Assembly: GCA_021776565.1 (NCBI GenBank)
Contig: JAJFFQ010000064.1
Span: 1 to 64,000 of the forward strand
Length of the DNA: 64,000 bases
Origin: Robiginitomaculum sp.
GTDB lineage: Bacteria; Pseudomonadota; Alphaproteobacteria; Caulobacterales; Maricaulaceae
Reading direction: 5' to 3'
Notes under the pieces: model-generated
Told to the model about the DNA's origin: nothing
What the model saw: the letters and a program-made list of their open reading frames with translations, nothing else
The model's database searches: none
Part shown: in pieces, positions 1 to 10,480 of the stretch
How positions within the stretch are numbered: position 1 is the first letter of the stretch
Layout of the letters: the number at the start of each line of letters is the position of its first letter
Program-made: the position numbers and the translations under genes

Positions 1-4
1 TAGC

Positions 5-75
5 TCATAGTCTTTCTCCTTAAAATGAACATATACCGGCAATGCCGATGTTCATTTTAAGGAGAAAGACTATGA
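5..75. repeat. Near-perfect 28-bp inverted repeat carrying a ribosome binding site and ATG in each arm
   Basis: Arms 5-32 and 48-75 are exact reverse complements, and the spacer contains a smaller inverted repeat (37-41 with 43-47). Each arm reads, outward, AAGGAGA followed by a spacer and ATG. On the minus strand the ATG is at 8-6 and opens a frame that leaves the window, so the left arm is probably the true leader of a neighbouring gene. On the plus strand the mirrored ATG at 72 opens a five-codon frame only. The arms could form a strong RNA hairpin that hides the ribosome binding site. A fold-back assembly artefact is the main alternative. Confidence 0.8.
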
Positions 76-91
76 CACATAACGGCTGAAG

Positions 92-114
92 CCTCTTCCG
101 CCTCAAGGCGGAGG
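92..114. terminator. Hairpin downstream of the thiC operon (weak terminator candidate)
   Basis: The stem pairs 98-102 with 107-111 around a four-base loop and extends outward through 95-97 and 112-114 with one G-U pair. It lies about 30 bases past the stop of the last gene of the minus-strand thiC operon. No clear T-run follows on the minus strand, so intrinsic termination is uncertain. Confidence 0.35.
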
Positions 115-143
115 GTTTGAACCTTAAATTAGGATACTAAAGT

Positions 144-383
144 TCAATGATTTAGTTTCCAACATTTTGTATTTGCTGAAATTGAAACCCTTCTATTATC
201 AAAAATTGTGCCATTGCTGTCCACGCTGTTTCCATCCTCATCTACACTATAATACATTCCTGGTATGCAACGTTCAAAAACAACGGTTACTGCTCCTTGT
301 TGCTCTTCCACTCCCACTAATACGTCTTTTCCACTGATGGAAATAAAGGCTTGCTCACCAACATCAAGATCACCAATTTCCAA
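144..383 (-). CDS. Hypothetical protein, 79 aa, downstream of thiC
   Basis: I do not recognise this protein. It is short and acidic, with beta-strand-like alternating residues, no signal peptide and no membrane segment. The frame opens with TTG at 383-381. A GGGAG sequence formed by the last codons of thiC lies seven bases upstream and the thiC stop is only three bases away, so it should be translated by coupling to thiC and fall under the same TPP control. No thiamine-pathway motif is visible. The unusual start and the small size leave some doubt that it is a real gene, but the spacing and ribosome binding site favour it. Confidence 0.55.
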   Translation of the reverse strand: MEIGDLDVGEQAFISISGKDVLVGVEEQQGAVTVVFERCIPGMYYSVDEDGNSVDSNGTIFDNRRVSISANTKCWKLNH

Positions 384-386
384 AAC

Positions 387-2818
<2,432 letters not shown>

Positions 2819-2824
2819 TTACAA

Positions 2825-2919
2825 CTCCGTCCCTTCGTCGGCATGACCCGTATCAGGTTCCAAGAGTGCGTCTCAGCCCACAGGTAAATCATCGAAGAAT
2901 CATGGGGCGCCCCTCGGAG
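2825..2919 (-). promoter_or_regulatory. TPP (thiamine pyrophosphate) riboswitch
   Basis: Read on the minus strand, the conserved landmarks of the TPP (thi-box) aptamer are present in order: CTGAGA at 2876-2871, ACCTGAT at 2858-2852 and ATGCCGACGAAGGGA at 2844-2830. The closing P1 helix pairs 2919-2915 (CTCCG) with 2829-2825 (CGGAG). The GGAG of that 3' strand is six bases upstream of the GTG start at 2818, so it doubles as the ribosome binding site. Ligand binding would stabilise P1 and hide it, which predicts translational repression of the membrane gene and, by coupling, of thiC. No T-run terminator is seen in the leader. Confidence 0.93.
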
Positions 2920-2947
2920 CAGGGAAGTGTATAGCGCGTTTCTGCCT

Positions 2948-3334
2948 CTAGGCGAAATAGCCAAACCATGTCAGCGCAGCACCCAGAGCAAAAATCAGAA
3001 AGAATGTCACAAACATGGCAGACATATTGGATGCAAAAGCAAGAGCGAGGCTAATCGTTTTATCAGGATAAACCAGAATGCTCAGCCCCTTGATGAGACC
3101 AATCATGGCCAACATCGTGATAATCATTGGCCAGTCTGCAATCCAGACGTTGTGAAATGTTAAAATCGTTGCGCCAAACAGGAACGCTAATATAGCCGAC
3201 AGGTATAATAACCCGCGATGGTTCAGATACTCTTCGACAATATCGCCATATATTTTACGGTTAAACAGCCAGCCAAAGGCCGATACCACATAAAGCGGCC
3301 CCAGAATTTTGGCAATAAGGATCGATGATTCCAT
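2948..3334 (-). CDS. Hypothetical four-TM inner membrane protein
   Basis: Hydrophobic throughout, with about four transmembrane segments spread over the 128 residues and no soluble domain. I choose the ATG at 3334 (MESSIL), which has an ACGGGA-like ribosome binding site about eight bases upstream; a GTG at 3358 would add eight residues. The 3' end lies 28 bases before the TPP riboswitch, so it may be transcribed into the thiC operon or end just before it. I do not recognise the family. Confidence 0.7.
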   Translation of the reverse strand: MESSILIAKILGPLYVVSAFGWLFNRKIYGDIVEEYLNHRGLLYLSAILAFLFGATILTFHNVWIADWPMIITMLAMIGLIKGLSILVYPDKTISLALAFASNMSAMFVTFFLIFALGAALTWFGYFA

Positions 3335-3409
3335 GATAATGTTCCCGTCTAACTTCACAATATAACCGCAAAGAGACGCCTGGTCTATTACGCATTTGGA
3401 CGCAGCGGC

Positions 3410-5362
3410 TTAATCACTCTGCAATTCCGGCAGGTCGCGGAATAGCACCAGTACCTGCGCATTAGCTAGTGCGTGGGCGTTTTTTACCTCGCGACCATGG
3501 ATGACATCGCGCACCGCAAGTTCGGTGATTTTACCAGATTTGGTGCGCGGAATGTCTGCGACCGGGATGATTTTCGCGGGCACATGGCGCGGGCTGGCAC
3601 CTTTGCGGATTTTACTTTTAATTTCTTTTATCAGGGCCTCATCAAGACTGGCACCTTCTCGCAACACCACAAATAGGATCACCCGCACATCATCTTGCCA
3701 GTCCTGCCCCACACATACACTGTCCAGGATTTGCGGGATTTGTTCTATCTGATTGTAAATTTCTGCGGTGCCAATGCGCACACCACCAGGATTCAGTGTG
3801 GCGTCAGAACGCCCATGAATAATCACCCCGCCATGGGTCGTTATTTCGGCCCAGTCACCATGACGCCATATATCGGGATAGTCTTCAAAATACGCCGCTT
3901 TATAACGCGAACCGCCGTCGTCATTCCAAAAACCAACCGGCATGGAGGGAAAGGGTTTTACACAAACCAGCTCGCCCTTTTGCGCCCTTACCGGCTTACC
4001 ATCATCACCCCAGACCTCTACCGCCATGCCAAGGCCCGGCCCCTGAATCTCTCCCTCATAAACCGGCGATAACGGGTTACCCAAAACAAAGCAGGACACA
4101 ATATCCGTGCCACCGGACATGCTGGCGATTTGCGCTGTGGGTGAAATTTTATCGGCAATGAAAGAAAAACCTTCGGGCGAAAGCGGTGAGCCGGTTGAGC
4201 CAATCATACGCACATGGGACAGTTTATTTTCCACCGCCGGATGCTGGCCGGATTTATGCACCGCATCAATCCATTTTGCCGAAATGCCAAAATAATCACA
4301 GGCTTCTCGTTCAGCGATGCGAAACAGCACCCGCCCATCCATGGCAAAGGGTGAGCCATCATAAAGCACGATGGTCGAACCAACCCCCAGGCCAGCAACC
4401 AGCCAGTTCCACATCATCCAGCCGCAAGTGGAATAGAAAAATACGCGACTATCCAGCCCGTTATTACAATGTAACCGGTGTTCCTTGAATTGTTGTATCA
4501 ATGCCCCGCCAGCCGAATGAACAATACACTTTGGCTTGCCGGTGGTACCGGAGGAAAACAGGATATAAAGCGGGTGATTAAAGGCAAAACCCTTATAGGA
4601 GACACCACCGCCCTGCCCCAGTTTCATAAATTTTTCCAAAGTGAGAAAACGTTCATCACCCGCAAAATCAACATTATCCCCTTCATAAGGCACAACCACA
4701 ACATGCTCGATCGAGGGGATATTGTCGGCAATGGCAGGTAATTTTCCGGCTACATCAAAAATCTTGCCGCCATAACGATACCCATCGCAGGCAATCAGGA
4801 TTTTTGGCTCTATCTGGCCAAACCGGTCAGTAACGCCGTCAATACCAAAATCCGGCGAGGCCGATGAAAAAATTGCGCCTATCCATGCAGCACCAAGAAA
4901 GGCGGCGACAGTTTCTGGCATATTGGGCATAATTGCTGCAACACGATCACCTTCTTTTATGCCCAGGGCGCTAAAAGCCGCCGCAAAGCGTCCCGCTTTT
5001 TCCTTCAAAACACTTCGTGTCCAGCTTGCCCGTCGCCCATCCTCGCTCCAGAACACAAGGGCTTCATCAGAGGGTTGCCCATGTTCGATCAGATTTTCCG
5101 CTACGTTCAGTCTTCCATCAGGGAAGAATTGTGCGCCGGGCATTTGCTCGCCATCCATTAGCCCCTGTGTGCCAGGATCGCCTTTTAAGCCACAGTCTTC
5201 CCATACAGCGCGCCAAAACCGCTCTGGATCGGTAATCGACCAGGCATGAAGCTGCGCATAAGCATCCGGCTCAGTTGGCTCAATATCCGCTACCACCTTG
5301 GCAAACTGCCCCATATGGCATTCTGTTTTTTGTTGATCTGTGGGGTTCCAAAGAACACGCAT
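3410..5362 (-). CDS. aacS: Acetoacetyl-CoA synthetase (acetoacetate--CoA ligase)
   Basis: This ANL-superfamily adenylating enzyme activates acetoacetate to acetoacetyl-CoA with ATP, feeding ketone-body or polyhydroxybutyrate carbon back into acetyl-CoA. The AMP-binding loop SSGTTGKPKCIVHS is present, as is the C-terminal lysine region RTKSGKITELAVRD. The N-terminal LWNP and C-terminal KNAHALAN stretches match acetoacetate ligases rather than acetyl-CoA synthetases. The start is taken at the ATG at 5362 (MRVLWN): AAGGGA ends nine bases upstream of it, whereas it directly abuts the in-frame ATG at 5371. Length (650 aa) is normal. It stands alone, separated from its neighbours on both sides. Confidence 0.93.
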   Translation of the reverse strand: MRVLWNPTDQQKTECHMGQFAKVVADIEPTEPDAYAQLHAWSITDPERFWRAVWEDCGLKGDPGTQGLMDGEQMPGAQFFPDGRLNVAENLIEHGQPSDEALVFWSEDGRRASWTRSVLKEKAGRFAAAFSALGIKEGDRVAAIMPNMPETVAAFLGAAWIGAIFSSASPDFGIDGVTDRFGQIEPKILIACDGYRYGGKIFDVAGKLPAIADNIPSIEHVVVVPYEGDNVDFAGDERFLTLEKFMKLGQGGGVSYKGFAFNHPLYILFSSGTTGKPKCIVHSAGGALIQQFKEHRLHCNNGLDSRVFFYSTCGWMMWNWLVAGLGVGSTIVLYDGSPFAMDGRVLFRIAEREACDYFGISAKWIDAVHKSGQHPAVENKLSHVRMIGSTGSPLSPEGFSFIADKISPTAQIASMSGGTDIVSCFVLGNPLSPVYEGEIQGPGLGMAVEVWGDDGKPVRAQKGELVCVKPFPSMPVGFWNDDGGSRYKAAYFEDYPDIWRHGDWAEITTHGGVIIHGRSDATLNPGGVRIGTAEIYNQIEQIPQILDSVCVGQDWQDDVRVILFVVLREGASLDEALIKEIKSKIRKGASPRHVPAKIIPVADIPRTKSGKITELAVRDVIHGREVKNAHALANAQVLVLFRDLPELQSD

Positions 5363-5448
5363 GGCATCCATTCCCTTATCGTCGTGCTAACAAGGCTTAA
5401 CGCAGGTTATCCAATTGGAAAAGAGGCCATCTACTGCCCATAACCAGA

Positions 5449-5479
5449 AACGCCGGTCTCCACAATGGAAACCGGCGTT
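5449..5479. other. Isolated 9-bp inverted repeat in a 243-base gap
   Basis: Positions 5449-5457 and 5471-5479 are perfect complements (AACGCCGGT / ACCGGCGTT), with a nested three-base pair in the loop (5459-5461 with 5467-5469). No T-run follows on either strand. A second, weaker inverted repeat, 5577-5584 with 5601-5608, overlaps the stop of the adjacent hydrolase gene and may be part of its 3' end. No coding sequence is evident in 5363-5605. Confidence 0.5.
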
Positions 5480-5605
5480 AGGCTGGGTTTGTTACAACCA
5501 GAAACCGGAACCGTGCGAGGGACGATATGACGGCCCCGATCTCGAATATGAACTTATGATTCTATGCCTGAATGTGTGATGAACATGACGAACGGGAAGC
5601 GTTCA

Positions 5606-6487
5606 TCAAACCATTGTCTCAAACCAGTCAAACGGCAGGGGCCAAAACCCACTGACCGCCCTGGTGAACATTCCACTATGACCGATCTTGTGAACACCAA
5701 TATCAGCAGGACTGATCCAACAGGTTTCATAAGCTGCGTCTGAATAACACTGCTTTGTAAAGCATTCAGACACCGGGGTAATCACTGGATCATCAGTAAA
5801 GGCAAATTGGCGCATGCTTGCGCCGTTCATGGAAAAATATGCGCCGTCCAGTTTTTCTTGCACATCTGGCCAGTAATAATCAGGGGTCAGGCACCAGCGT
5901 CGCCATTGCCTGAACACGGCTGCTGGCATACTGGCCCCCGGCCAAAATTGTGGCCCTTTCAAATATCCATGACGGGCGAGAGATAATGGCCCAAAAATAA
6001 AAAAGAACAAAAATTCCAGCCACCATTCACTGGGCCGATGCCCACGCCAATAGCCGTTACCAACCGCGACCAGAGCATGACCCGTAGCAAGTTGATTATT
6101 GTCCATAAGACCAACCAGTTGCCCGCCAAAACTGTGACCCAGAGTAAAAACGGGAAGGCCGTCCAGGCGTTTTACAAGCACAGCAAGCGCAGCCGGAGCA
6201 TCAAACGTCCCCCAGGTCAGAAAGTCTGCTCGACTGGTACGCATGTCCTTTGGTTCAGAACCGGCAATGTCGCGGTAATCATAAACCAGACAGGCAAACC
6301 CGCGTGTGGCTCCATACTGAGCAAAACGAGTATAAAATTCCTTTGGGTAGCCGGCACCCGATGAAATCAGCACACCGGCCCTGGTTTCTTCGGTGTTTTT
6401 TGGAGTGTGCAATGTCCCCGCCAGCACCACACCATCGCGAGTAGTGATCTGCAAGTTTTCTGTCCGGGTCTGCGATTCTTCCATCAT
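5606..6487 (-). CDS. Alpha/beta hydrolase of unknown substrate
   Basis: The nucleophile elbow GHSFGG places the catalytic serine at about residue 119, and the C-terminal GHSGMF supplies a plausible catalytic histidine near residue 272. The overall pattern resembles the COG4757-type predicted hydrolases. A hydrophobic, aromatic-rich lid (WWLEFLFFFIFGP) between the two could bind a lipid-like substrate. Two adjacent ATG codons (6487, 6484) follow an AGAGG ribosome binding site. The gene is divergent from the arsR gene, about 100 bases away, so the two may share a control region. The substrate cannot be read from sequence. Confidence 0.85.
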   Translation of the reverse strand: MMEESQTRTENLQITTRDGVVLAGTLHTPKNTEETRAGVLISSGAGYPKEFYTRFAQYGATRGFACLVYDYRDIAGSEPKDMRTSRADFLTWGTFDAPAALAVLVKRLDGLPVFTLGHSFGGQLVGLMDNNQLATGHALVAVGNGYWRGHRPSEWWLEFLFFFIFGPLSLARHGYLKGPQFWPGASMPAAVFRQWRRWCLTPDYYWPDVQEKLDGAYFSMNGASMRQFAFTDDPVITPVSECFTKQCYSDAAYETCWISPADIGVHKIGHSGMFTRAVSGFWPLPFDWFETMV

Positions 6488-6555
6488 GGCACCTCTTGGC
6501 TATCGTTTGCCAGTTAACGCGCAGGTCAAGTCAAGCCCCGTTTTGCCGGACTCTG

Positions 6556-6592
6556 TTGACATGGTTGATTTTTTATATAACTATATTGTTAT
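6556..6592 (+). promoter_or_regulatory. Putative promoter and ArsR operator overlapping the arsR start
   Basis: A TTGACA hexamer at 6556-6561 is followed, 16 bases later, by a weak -10-like TAACTA. A palindrome, ATAAC-6-GTTAT, covers 6577-6592 and includes the first two bases of the ATG at 6591. AT-rich dyads of this kind are typical ArsR/SmtB sites. No Shine-Dalgarno sequence precedes the ATG, so the transcript may be leaderless or nearly so and repression would be by direct promoter occlusion. Confidence 0.5.
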
Positions 6593-6962
6593 GGAACAAA
6601 TTGGTTATGCACATTCTACCCCAAATCTCAACGCGGTATTTGCGGCGCTGGCTGACCCAACGCGACGGGCAATACTATCGCGGCTTGCAGATGGTCAGGC
6701 TTCGGTGGGTGAGATAGCAGCCCCTTTTGAGATGAGCCAACCCGCAGTATCGAGACATTTGAAGGTGTTAGAGCACGCAGGGCTAATCGAGCGGGATATT
6801 GATGAACAACGTAGACCAGCCAGATTGAAAGCGCAAAACATGACAATTGCTGTCGATTGGCTGAACGAATTCAAAGCATTCTGGGGGACGAGCTTTGACC
6901 AGCTTGATAACGTCCTCAACACAATGAAACAAACCCTAATGAAGGAAACAGATCATGAGTAA
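6591..6962 (+). CDS. ArsR-family winged-helix transcriptional regulator
   Basis: The 123-residue protein carries the ArsR core: ALADPTRRAILSRLADG (helix preceding the wing) and the recognition helix MSQPAVSRHLKVLEHAGL. No metal-binding cysteine pair is visible, which points to the SdpR/metal-free branch. The upstream part of the frame is not convincing; the ATG at 6591 begins a normal-length protein. It overlaps by eight bases the gene for an AHSA1/SRPBCC protein. Such ArsR-AHSA1 pairs are common, and the regulator usually controls its own two-gene operon. The AT-rich dyad over the start codon is the likely operator. Confidence 0.93.
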   Translation: MEQIGYAHSTPNLNAVFAALADPTRRAILSRLADGQASVGEIAAPFEMSQPAVSRHLKVLEHAGLIERDIDEQRRPARLKAQNMTIAVDWLNEFKAFWGTSFDQLDNVLNTMKQTLMKETDHE

Positions 6963-7461
6963 ATTGCCGGAATATATACTGGATCGTATTTTTGATGCAC
7001 CGCGCGAACTGGTTTGGCGTGCCTGGACTGACCCTGAACTTCTACACCAATGGTATGGGCCAAACATAGAAACCGTCATCCACCAATTTGACTTGAAATC
7101 TGGTGGGTCATGGCTCAACGAGATGAAAATGCGTGGAAGTTCTTATTATAGTAAAATGATTTTTCAGGAGGTAACCCCGCCTTCGCAACTGGTTTGGCAT
7201 CATTATTCTACTACAGATTCGGACTGGAACATTATCGCCAATCCTATGATGGCAGACTGGCCCCGATTACTTCTGACAACTGTAACCTTTGAGGACATGG
7301 GCGATAAAACCAATGTACGCCTCTCACAAACCCCTGTTGATGCTACAGACGCCGAGATCGCCTGTTTTGCAGCCGCCATGGCCGGTATGGGCAAGGGTTG
7401 GGGCAGCGGATATGCCATCATGGATGAAATGTTTGTAGAGTTGCAGACAGAAACCAAATAG
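6955..7461 (+). CDS. AHSA1/SRPBCC-domain protein
   Basis: This is a START-like SRPBCC fold protein of the AHSA1 (activator of Hsp90 ATPase homologue) family. The opening pattern, DRIFDAPRELVWRAWTDPELLHQWYGP, is diagnostic over residues 9-36 and the single domain fills the 168 residues. These proteins have a deep hydrophobic pocket for a small ligand, but the ligand is not known for most of them. The ATG at 6955 lies inside the end of arsR, so translation is coupled. The pair probably forms a small-molecule response unit. Confidence 0.92.
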   Translation: MSKLPEYILDRIFDAPRELVWRAWTDPELLHQWYGPNIETVIHQFDLKSGGSWLNEMKMRGSSYYSKMIFQEVTPPSQLVWHHYSTTDSDWNIIANPMMADWPRLLLTTVTFEDMGDKTNVRLSQTPVDATDAEIACFAAAMAGMGKGWGSGYAIMDEMFVELQTETK

Positions 7462-7487
7462 GGTGAGGCTCAATTGGAGATTTGCCC

Positions 7488-7949
7488 ATGTCCGCCATAC
7501 AGGCCCGTTTGAAAAAACTGGGAATTATCTTGCCAAAAGCCGCTGCACCGGTGGCGAACTATGTTCCCTACGTATTCACAGGTTCACTTTTGGTTATTTC
7601 GGGGCAGATTGCCTTTGGGCCTGATGGTTTGATGAAGGGGTGCCTTGGCAAAACCATGGACATTCCCACAGGCCAGCAAGCGGCGCGTCTTTGCGCGCTT
7701 AACCTGATTGCCCAGGCCAATGCAGCCCTTGATGGTGACCTTGACCGTATTGCCCGCGTTGTGCGCCTTGGCGGCTTTGTGAATGCCACAGCAGATTTTG
7801 AAGACATTCCTCATGTTATCAATGGCGCATCAGATCTGATGGTTGAAATTTTTGGCGATGCGGGGCGTCATGCCCGGGCGGCGGTTTCCTGCCCGAATTT
7901 ACCGCTTGGCTCTGCCGTTGAAGTGGATGCCATGTTCGAAATCGCTTAA
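7488..7949 (+). CDS. RidA (YjgF/YER057c/UK114) family protein
   Basis: RidA-like proteins are small trimeric proteins; the archetype hydrolyses reactive enamines and imines released by PLP enzymes. This 153-residue copy belongs to the longer 'YjgH/TdcF-like' type with a SGQIAFGPDG motif near residues 38-47 and the C-terminal AVSCPNLPLGSAVEVDA signature. The ATG at 7488 has GGAGA seven to eight bases upstream; an in-frame TTG at 7482 is less likely. It follows the AHSA1 gene and precedes an acyltransferase on the same strand, probably in one transcript. A second RidA-like gene lies at 43167-43559. Confidence 0.92.
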   Translation: MSAIQARLKKLGIILPKAAAPVANYVPYVFTGSLLVISGQIAFGPDGLMKGCLGKTMDIPTGQQAARLCALNLIAQANAALDGDLDRIARVVRLGGFVNATADFEDIPHVINGASDLMVEIFGDAGRHARAAVSCPNLPLGSAVEVDAMFEIA

Positions 7950-7958
7950 ACGGTGTAC

Positions 7959-9110
7959 ATGCGCCTTGTTCCCTCGCTTGCACAGATTGACGAAACCTCC
8001 TGGAATGCCCTTGCCAACCCTGCCGGACAGCCAACCAACCCGTTTTTGCGCTGGGCATTTCTGCACGCGCTTGAGATAACCGGATGTGTCGGCGGGCAAA
8101 CAGGCTGGCAAAGTCTGCATTTAATTGCCGAAGATGATAGCGGTGCGTTGGTCGGGGCCGTGCCACTTTATCTGAAAGCCCATAGTCAGGGTGAATATGT
8201 ATTTGACCATGGCTGGGCACATGCCTACCAACAGGCGGGCGGGCAATACTACCCAAAACTGCAAGCCGCCGTGCCCTTTACCCCCGTTCCCGGGCCACGC
8301 CTTTTAAGCCAAAACCCATCTGTACGCACGGCCCTGGCCACCGGTCTGTCCGTCGCCGCGCATGAAGTGGGTGCCTCCTCTGTGCATGTTACCTTTGCCG
8401 GGGAAGAAGATATGGAGGCTTTGAGCGCGCAAGGTTTTGCCCAGCGCATAGACGTGCAATACTGTTTTCTCAATCCGGGCTATGGCGATTATGAAGATTT
8501 TCTGGGCAGTCTGTCTTCACGCAAACGTAAAAACCTGCGCAAAGAGCGCAAGATAGCCCAGGACAGTATCGAGATTGTTCATCTTGGTGGTGATGACCTC
8601 AAGGCAGAGCACTGGGATGCCTTTTTTGAGTTCTATCAGGATACCGGGATGCGAAAATGGGGGCAGCCTTATTTGAACCGGGCTTTTTTTGAGGAAATCC
8701 ACGCACGCATGAAGGATGATATTCTCCTTATCATGGCGCGCAGTGAAGGACGATGGATTGCGGGCGCGCTTAATTTTATTGGTGGCGATGCGCTTTATGG
8801 TCGCTATTGGGGACGGTTTGAAGCACGACCGGGCCTGCATTTTGAGCTGTGTTATCACCAGGCCATAGAGGCAGCGATTGCCCGTGGCCTGAAACGTGTA
8901 GAAGCGGGAGCGCAGGGTGAACATAAAATCGCCAGAGGGTATGCGCCGGTATTAACCCGTTCTGCTCACTGGCTTGGCGATGCCGGACTGCATCAAGCGG
9001 TTACGGACTATCTGAACCATGAGCGAAAAATGGTTGAACAAGATGTGATCTCACTTGATCGCCTCACACCTTTTCGCAAGACTGCCAAAGGCTTATCTGT
9101 GCATAAATGA
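7959..9110 (+). CDS. COG3146/DUF482 FemAB-like N-acyltransferase
   Basis: This GNAT/FemAB-fold protein of about 383 residues belongs to the predicted N-acyltransferase group often annotated as 'peptidogalycan biosynthesis' (DUF482), common in alphaproteobacteria. Supporting features are the N-terminal NPFLRWAFL..ALE segment, the central SSRKRKNLRKERK basic stretch and the C-terminal GAQGEHKIARGYAP motif. The biochemical substrate is not established for the family. Two starts are possible: GTG at 7953 or ATG at 7959; neither has a strong ribosome binding site and I prefer the ATG. The gap to ridA is only nine bases. Confidence 0.9.
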   Translation: MRLVPSLAQIDETSWNALANPAGQPTNPFLRWAFLHALEITGCVGGQTGWQSLHLIAEDDSGALVGAVPLYLKAHSQGEYVFDHGWAHAYQQAGGQYYPKLQAAVPFTPVPGPRLLSQNPSVRTALATGLSVAAHEVGASSVHVTFAGEEDMEALSAQGFAQRIDVQYCFLNPGYGDYEDFLGSLSSRKRKNLRKERKIAQDSIEIVHLGGDDLKAEHWDAFFEFYQDTGMRKWGQPYLNRAFFEEIHARMKDDILLIMARSEGRWIAGALNFIGGDALYGRYWGRFEARPGLHFELCYHQAIEAAIARGLKRVEAGAQGEHKIARGYAPVLTRSAHWLGDAGLHQAVTDYLNHERKMVEQDVISLDRLTPFRKTAKGLSVHK

Positions 9111-9122
9111 GGAGAATAAATC

Positions 9123-9878
9123 ATGCCCTCCACCCGATTTGACTTTAGCACACATGATGGCACGCAACTGGCTGCACTCTTGGATCAACCAGAGGGCGAA
9201 ATTCGTGCAACCGCCCTGTTTGCCCATTGTTTTACCTGCTCCAAGGATATTTTGGCAGCGCGGATGATCGCACGCGAGCTGGCCAAAAACGGCATTGCCG
9301 TCCTTCGCTTTGATTTTACCGGCCTGGGACATTCCCAGGGTGAATTTGCCAACAGCAATTTCACCTCCAACATTACTGATCTGGTCAGCGCCGCACAGGC
9401 ATTGGCAGAGCGTACCCGCCCCCCCTCACTTCTGATTGGTCACAGCCTTGGTGGCGCGGCGGTCATTGGCGCGGCCAAACACCTTCCTGATGCGCGTGCC
9501 ATTGTCACCATTGGCGCCCCGTCAGACCCGGCCCACGTGCTGCATAATCTGGGGCCAGCCATATGTGAGATAGAGGACAGGGGCGAAGCAGAAGTGACCC
9601 TGGCAGGGCGGCCATTTCGCGTTCAAAGACAATTTCTCGATGATGTGCGCGCCCATAATCTGGATGAGGACATCGCCGGCCTGAAACGGGCGCTATTGGT
9701 TATGCACGCACCAACCGATCAAACTGTTGGCGTTGAAAATGCAGCCCACATCTTCGCCCGTGCCAAACACCCCAAAAGCTATATCTCACTGGATAGTGCC
9801 GACCATTTACTCTCTAACGCCAAGGATGCACGCTATGCCGCCAACGTTATCGCCGCATGGGTCAGTCGGTATATTTAA
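9123..9878 (+). CDS. Alpha/beta hydrolase, OsmC-partner type
   Basis: The protein has the hydrolase features [10 protein letters not shown] (oxyanion-side segment, residues 34-43), GHSLGG (nucleophile serine, about residue 106) and a C-terminal aspartate-histidine pair (APTDQTV, SADHLL). It closely resembles the N-terminal half of the fused alpha/beta-hydrolase-OsmC proteins of proteobacteria, but it ends at 251 residues and no OsmC domain follows. GGAG lies eight bases before the ATG and the gap to the acyltransferase gene is 12 bases, so it is likely co-transcribed. The substrate is unknown. Confidence 0.88.
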   Translation: MPSTRFDFSTHDGTQLAALLDQPEGEIRATALFAHCFTCSKDILAARMIARELAKNGIAVLRFDFTGLGHSQGEFANSNFTSNITDLVSAAQALAERTRPPSLLIGHSLGGAAVIGAAKHLPDARAIVTIGAPSDPAHVLHNLGPAICEIEDRGEAEVTLAGRPFRVQRQFLDDVRAHNLDEDIAGLKRALLVMHAPTDQTVGVENAAHIFARAKHPKSYISLDSADHLLSNAKDARYAANVIAAWVSRYI

Positions 9879-9974
9879 TATCACGCCAGTGTGCGTCCTC
9901 GCCGCATAGACCAGGGCCAGTGATTGCAATAGGATTTTACGTTACCCGTAACCATTCAAAAAGATGAGTGCAAA

Positions 9975-10421
9975 ATGAGTATTCGAGGCGACTATGATCC
10001 TAATAATATATTTGCGCAAATTTTGCGTGGCGATATGGCCTGTTGCAAGGTTTATGAGGACAAACATGTACTGGCGTTTATGGATGTTTTCCCGCAAGCG
10101 CCAGGTCACACACTGGTCATCCCAAAAGAAGCGGGGCGCAATCTTCTGGACACCAGCGATGAGGTTCTTGCCAAGGCTATACCCCGCCTTAAAAAAATCG
10201 CATTGGGTGTTGAAAAAGCATTTTCACCGGATGGGATAATCATCACGCAGTTTAATGGCGAGCCAGCGGGGCAGTCTGTGTTCCACCTGCATTTTCATAT
10301 TATTCCGCGTTTTGATGGCCAGCATTTTGATCGCCACGGTAAGGGTGAACCGGCAGATAAGGACGTTTTGCACGCTCAGGCACAAAGCATTGCCAACGCC
10401 ATAACCAAACTGGACATATAG
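9975..10421 (+). CDS. HIT (histidine triad) family nucleotide hydrolase/transferase
   Basis: The histidine triad HLHFHII places the catalytic histidines at residues 104, 106 and 108, near the C-terminus as expected. The N-terminal NIFAQILRGDMACCKVYED and the GHTLVIPK stretch match the Hint/HinT branch, which cleaves purine-nucleotide phosphoramidates. Length (148 aa) is normal for alphaproteobacterial members. The gene is the last of the plus-strand run and is followed within three bases by a strong hairpin. Confidence 0.95.
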   Translation: MSIRGDYDPNNIFAQILRGDMACCKVYEDKHVLAFMDVFPQAPGHTLVIPKEAGRNLLDTSDEVLAKAIPRLKKIALGVEKAFSPDGIIITQFNGEPAGQSVFHLHFHIIPRFDGQHFDRHGKGEPADKDVLHAQAQSIANAITKLDI

Positions 10422-10423
10422 AA

Positions 10424-10455
10424 AAACGGGTTCGTCCCCCTGGTCGAACCCGTTT
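10424..10455. terminator. Bidirectional intrinsic terminator between HIT gene and rlpA
   Basis: An 11-bp perfect stem pairs 10424-10434 with 10445-10455 around a ten-base loop. It is A-rich at its left foot and T-rich at its right foot, and it sits between two convergent genes, so it can serve both strands. Confidence 0.8.
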
Positions 10456-10480
10456 CCCACCCCACCGAACGCGTTTATTC

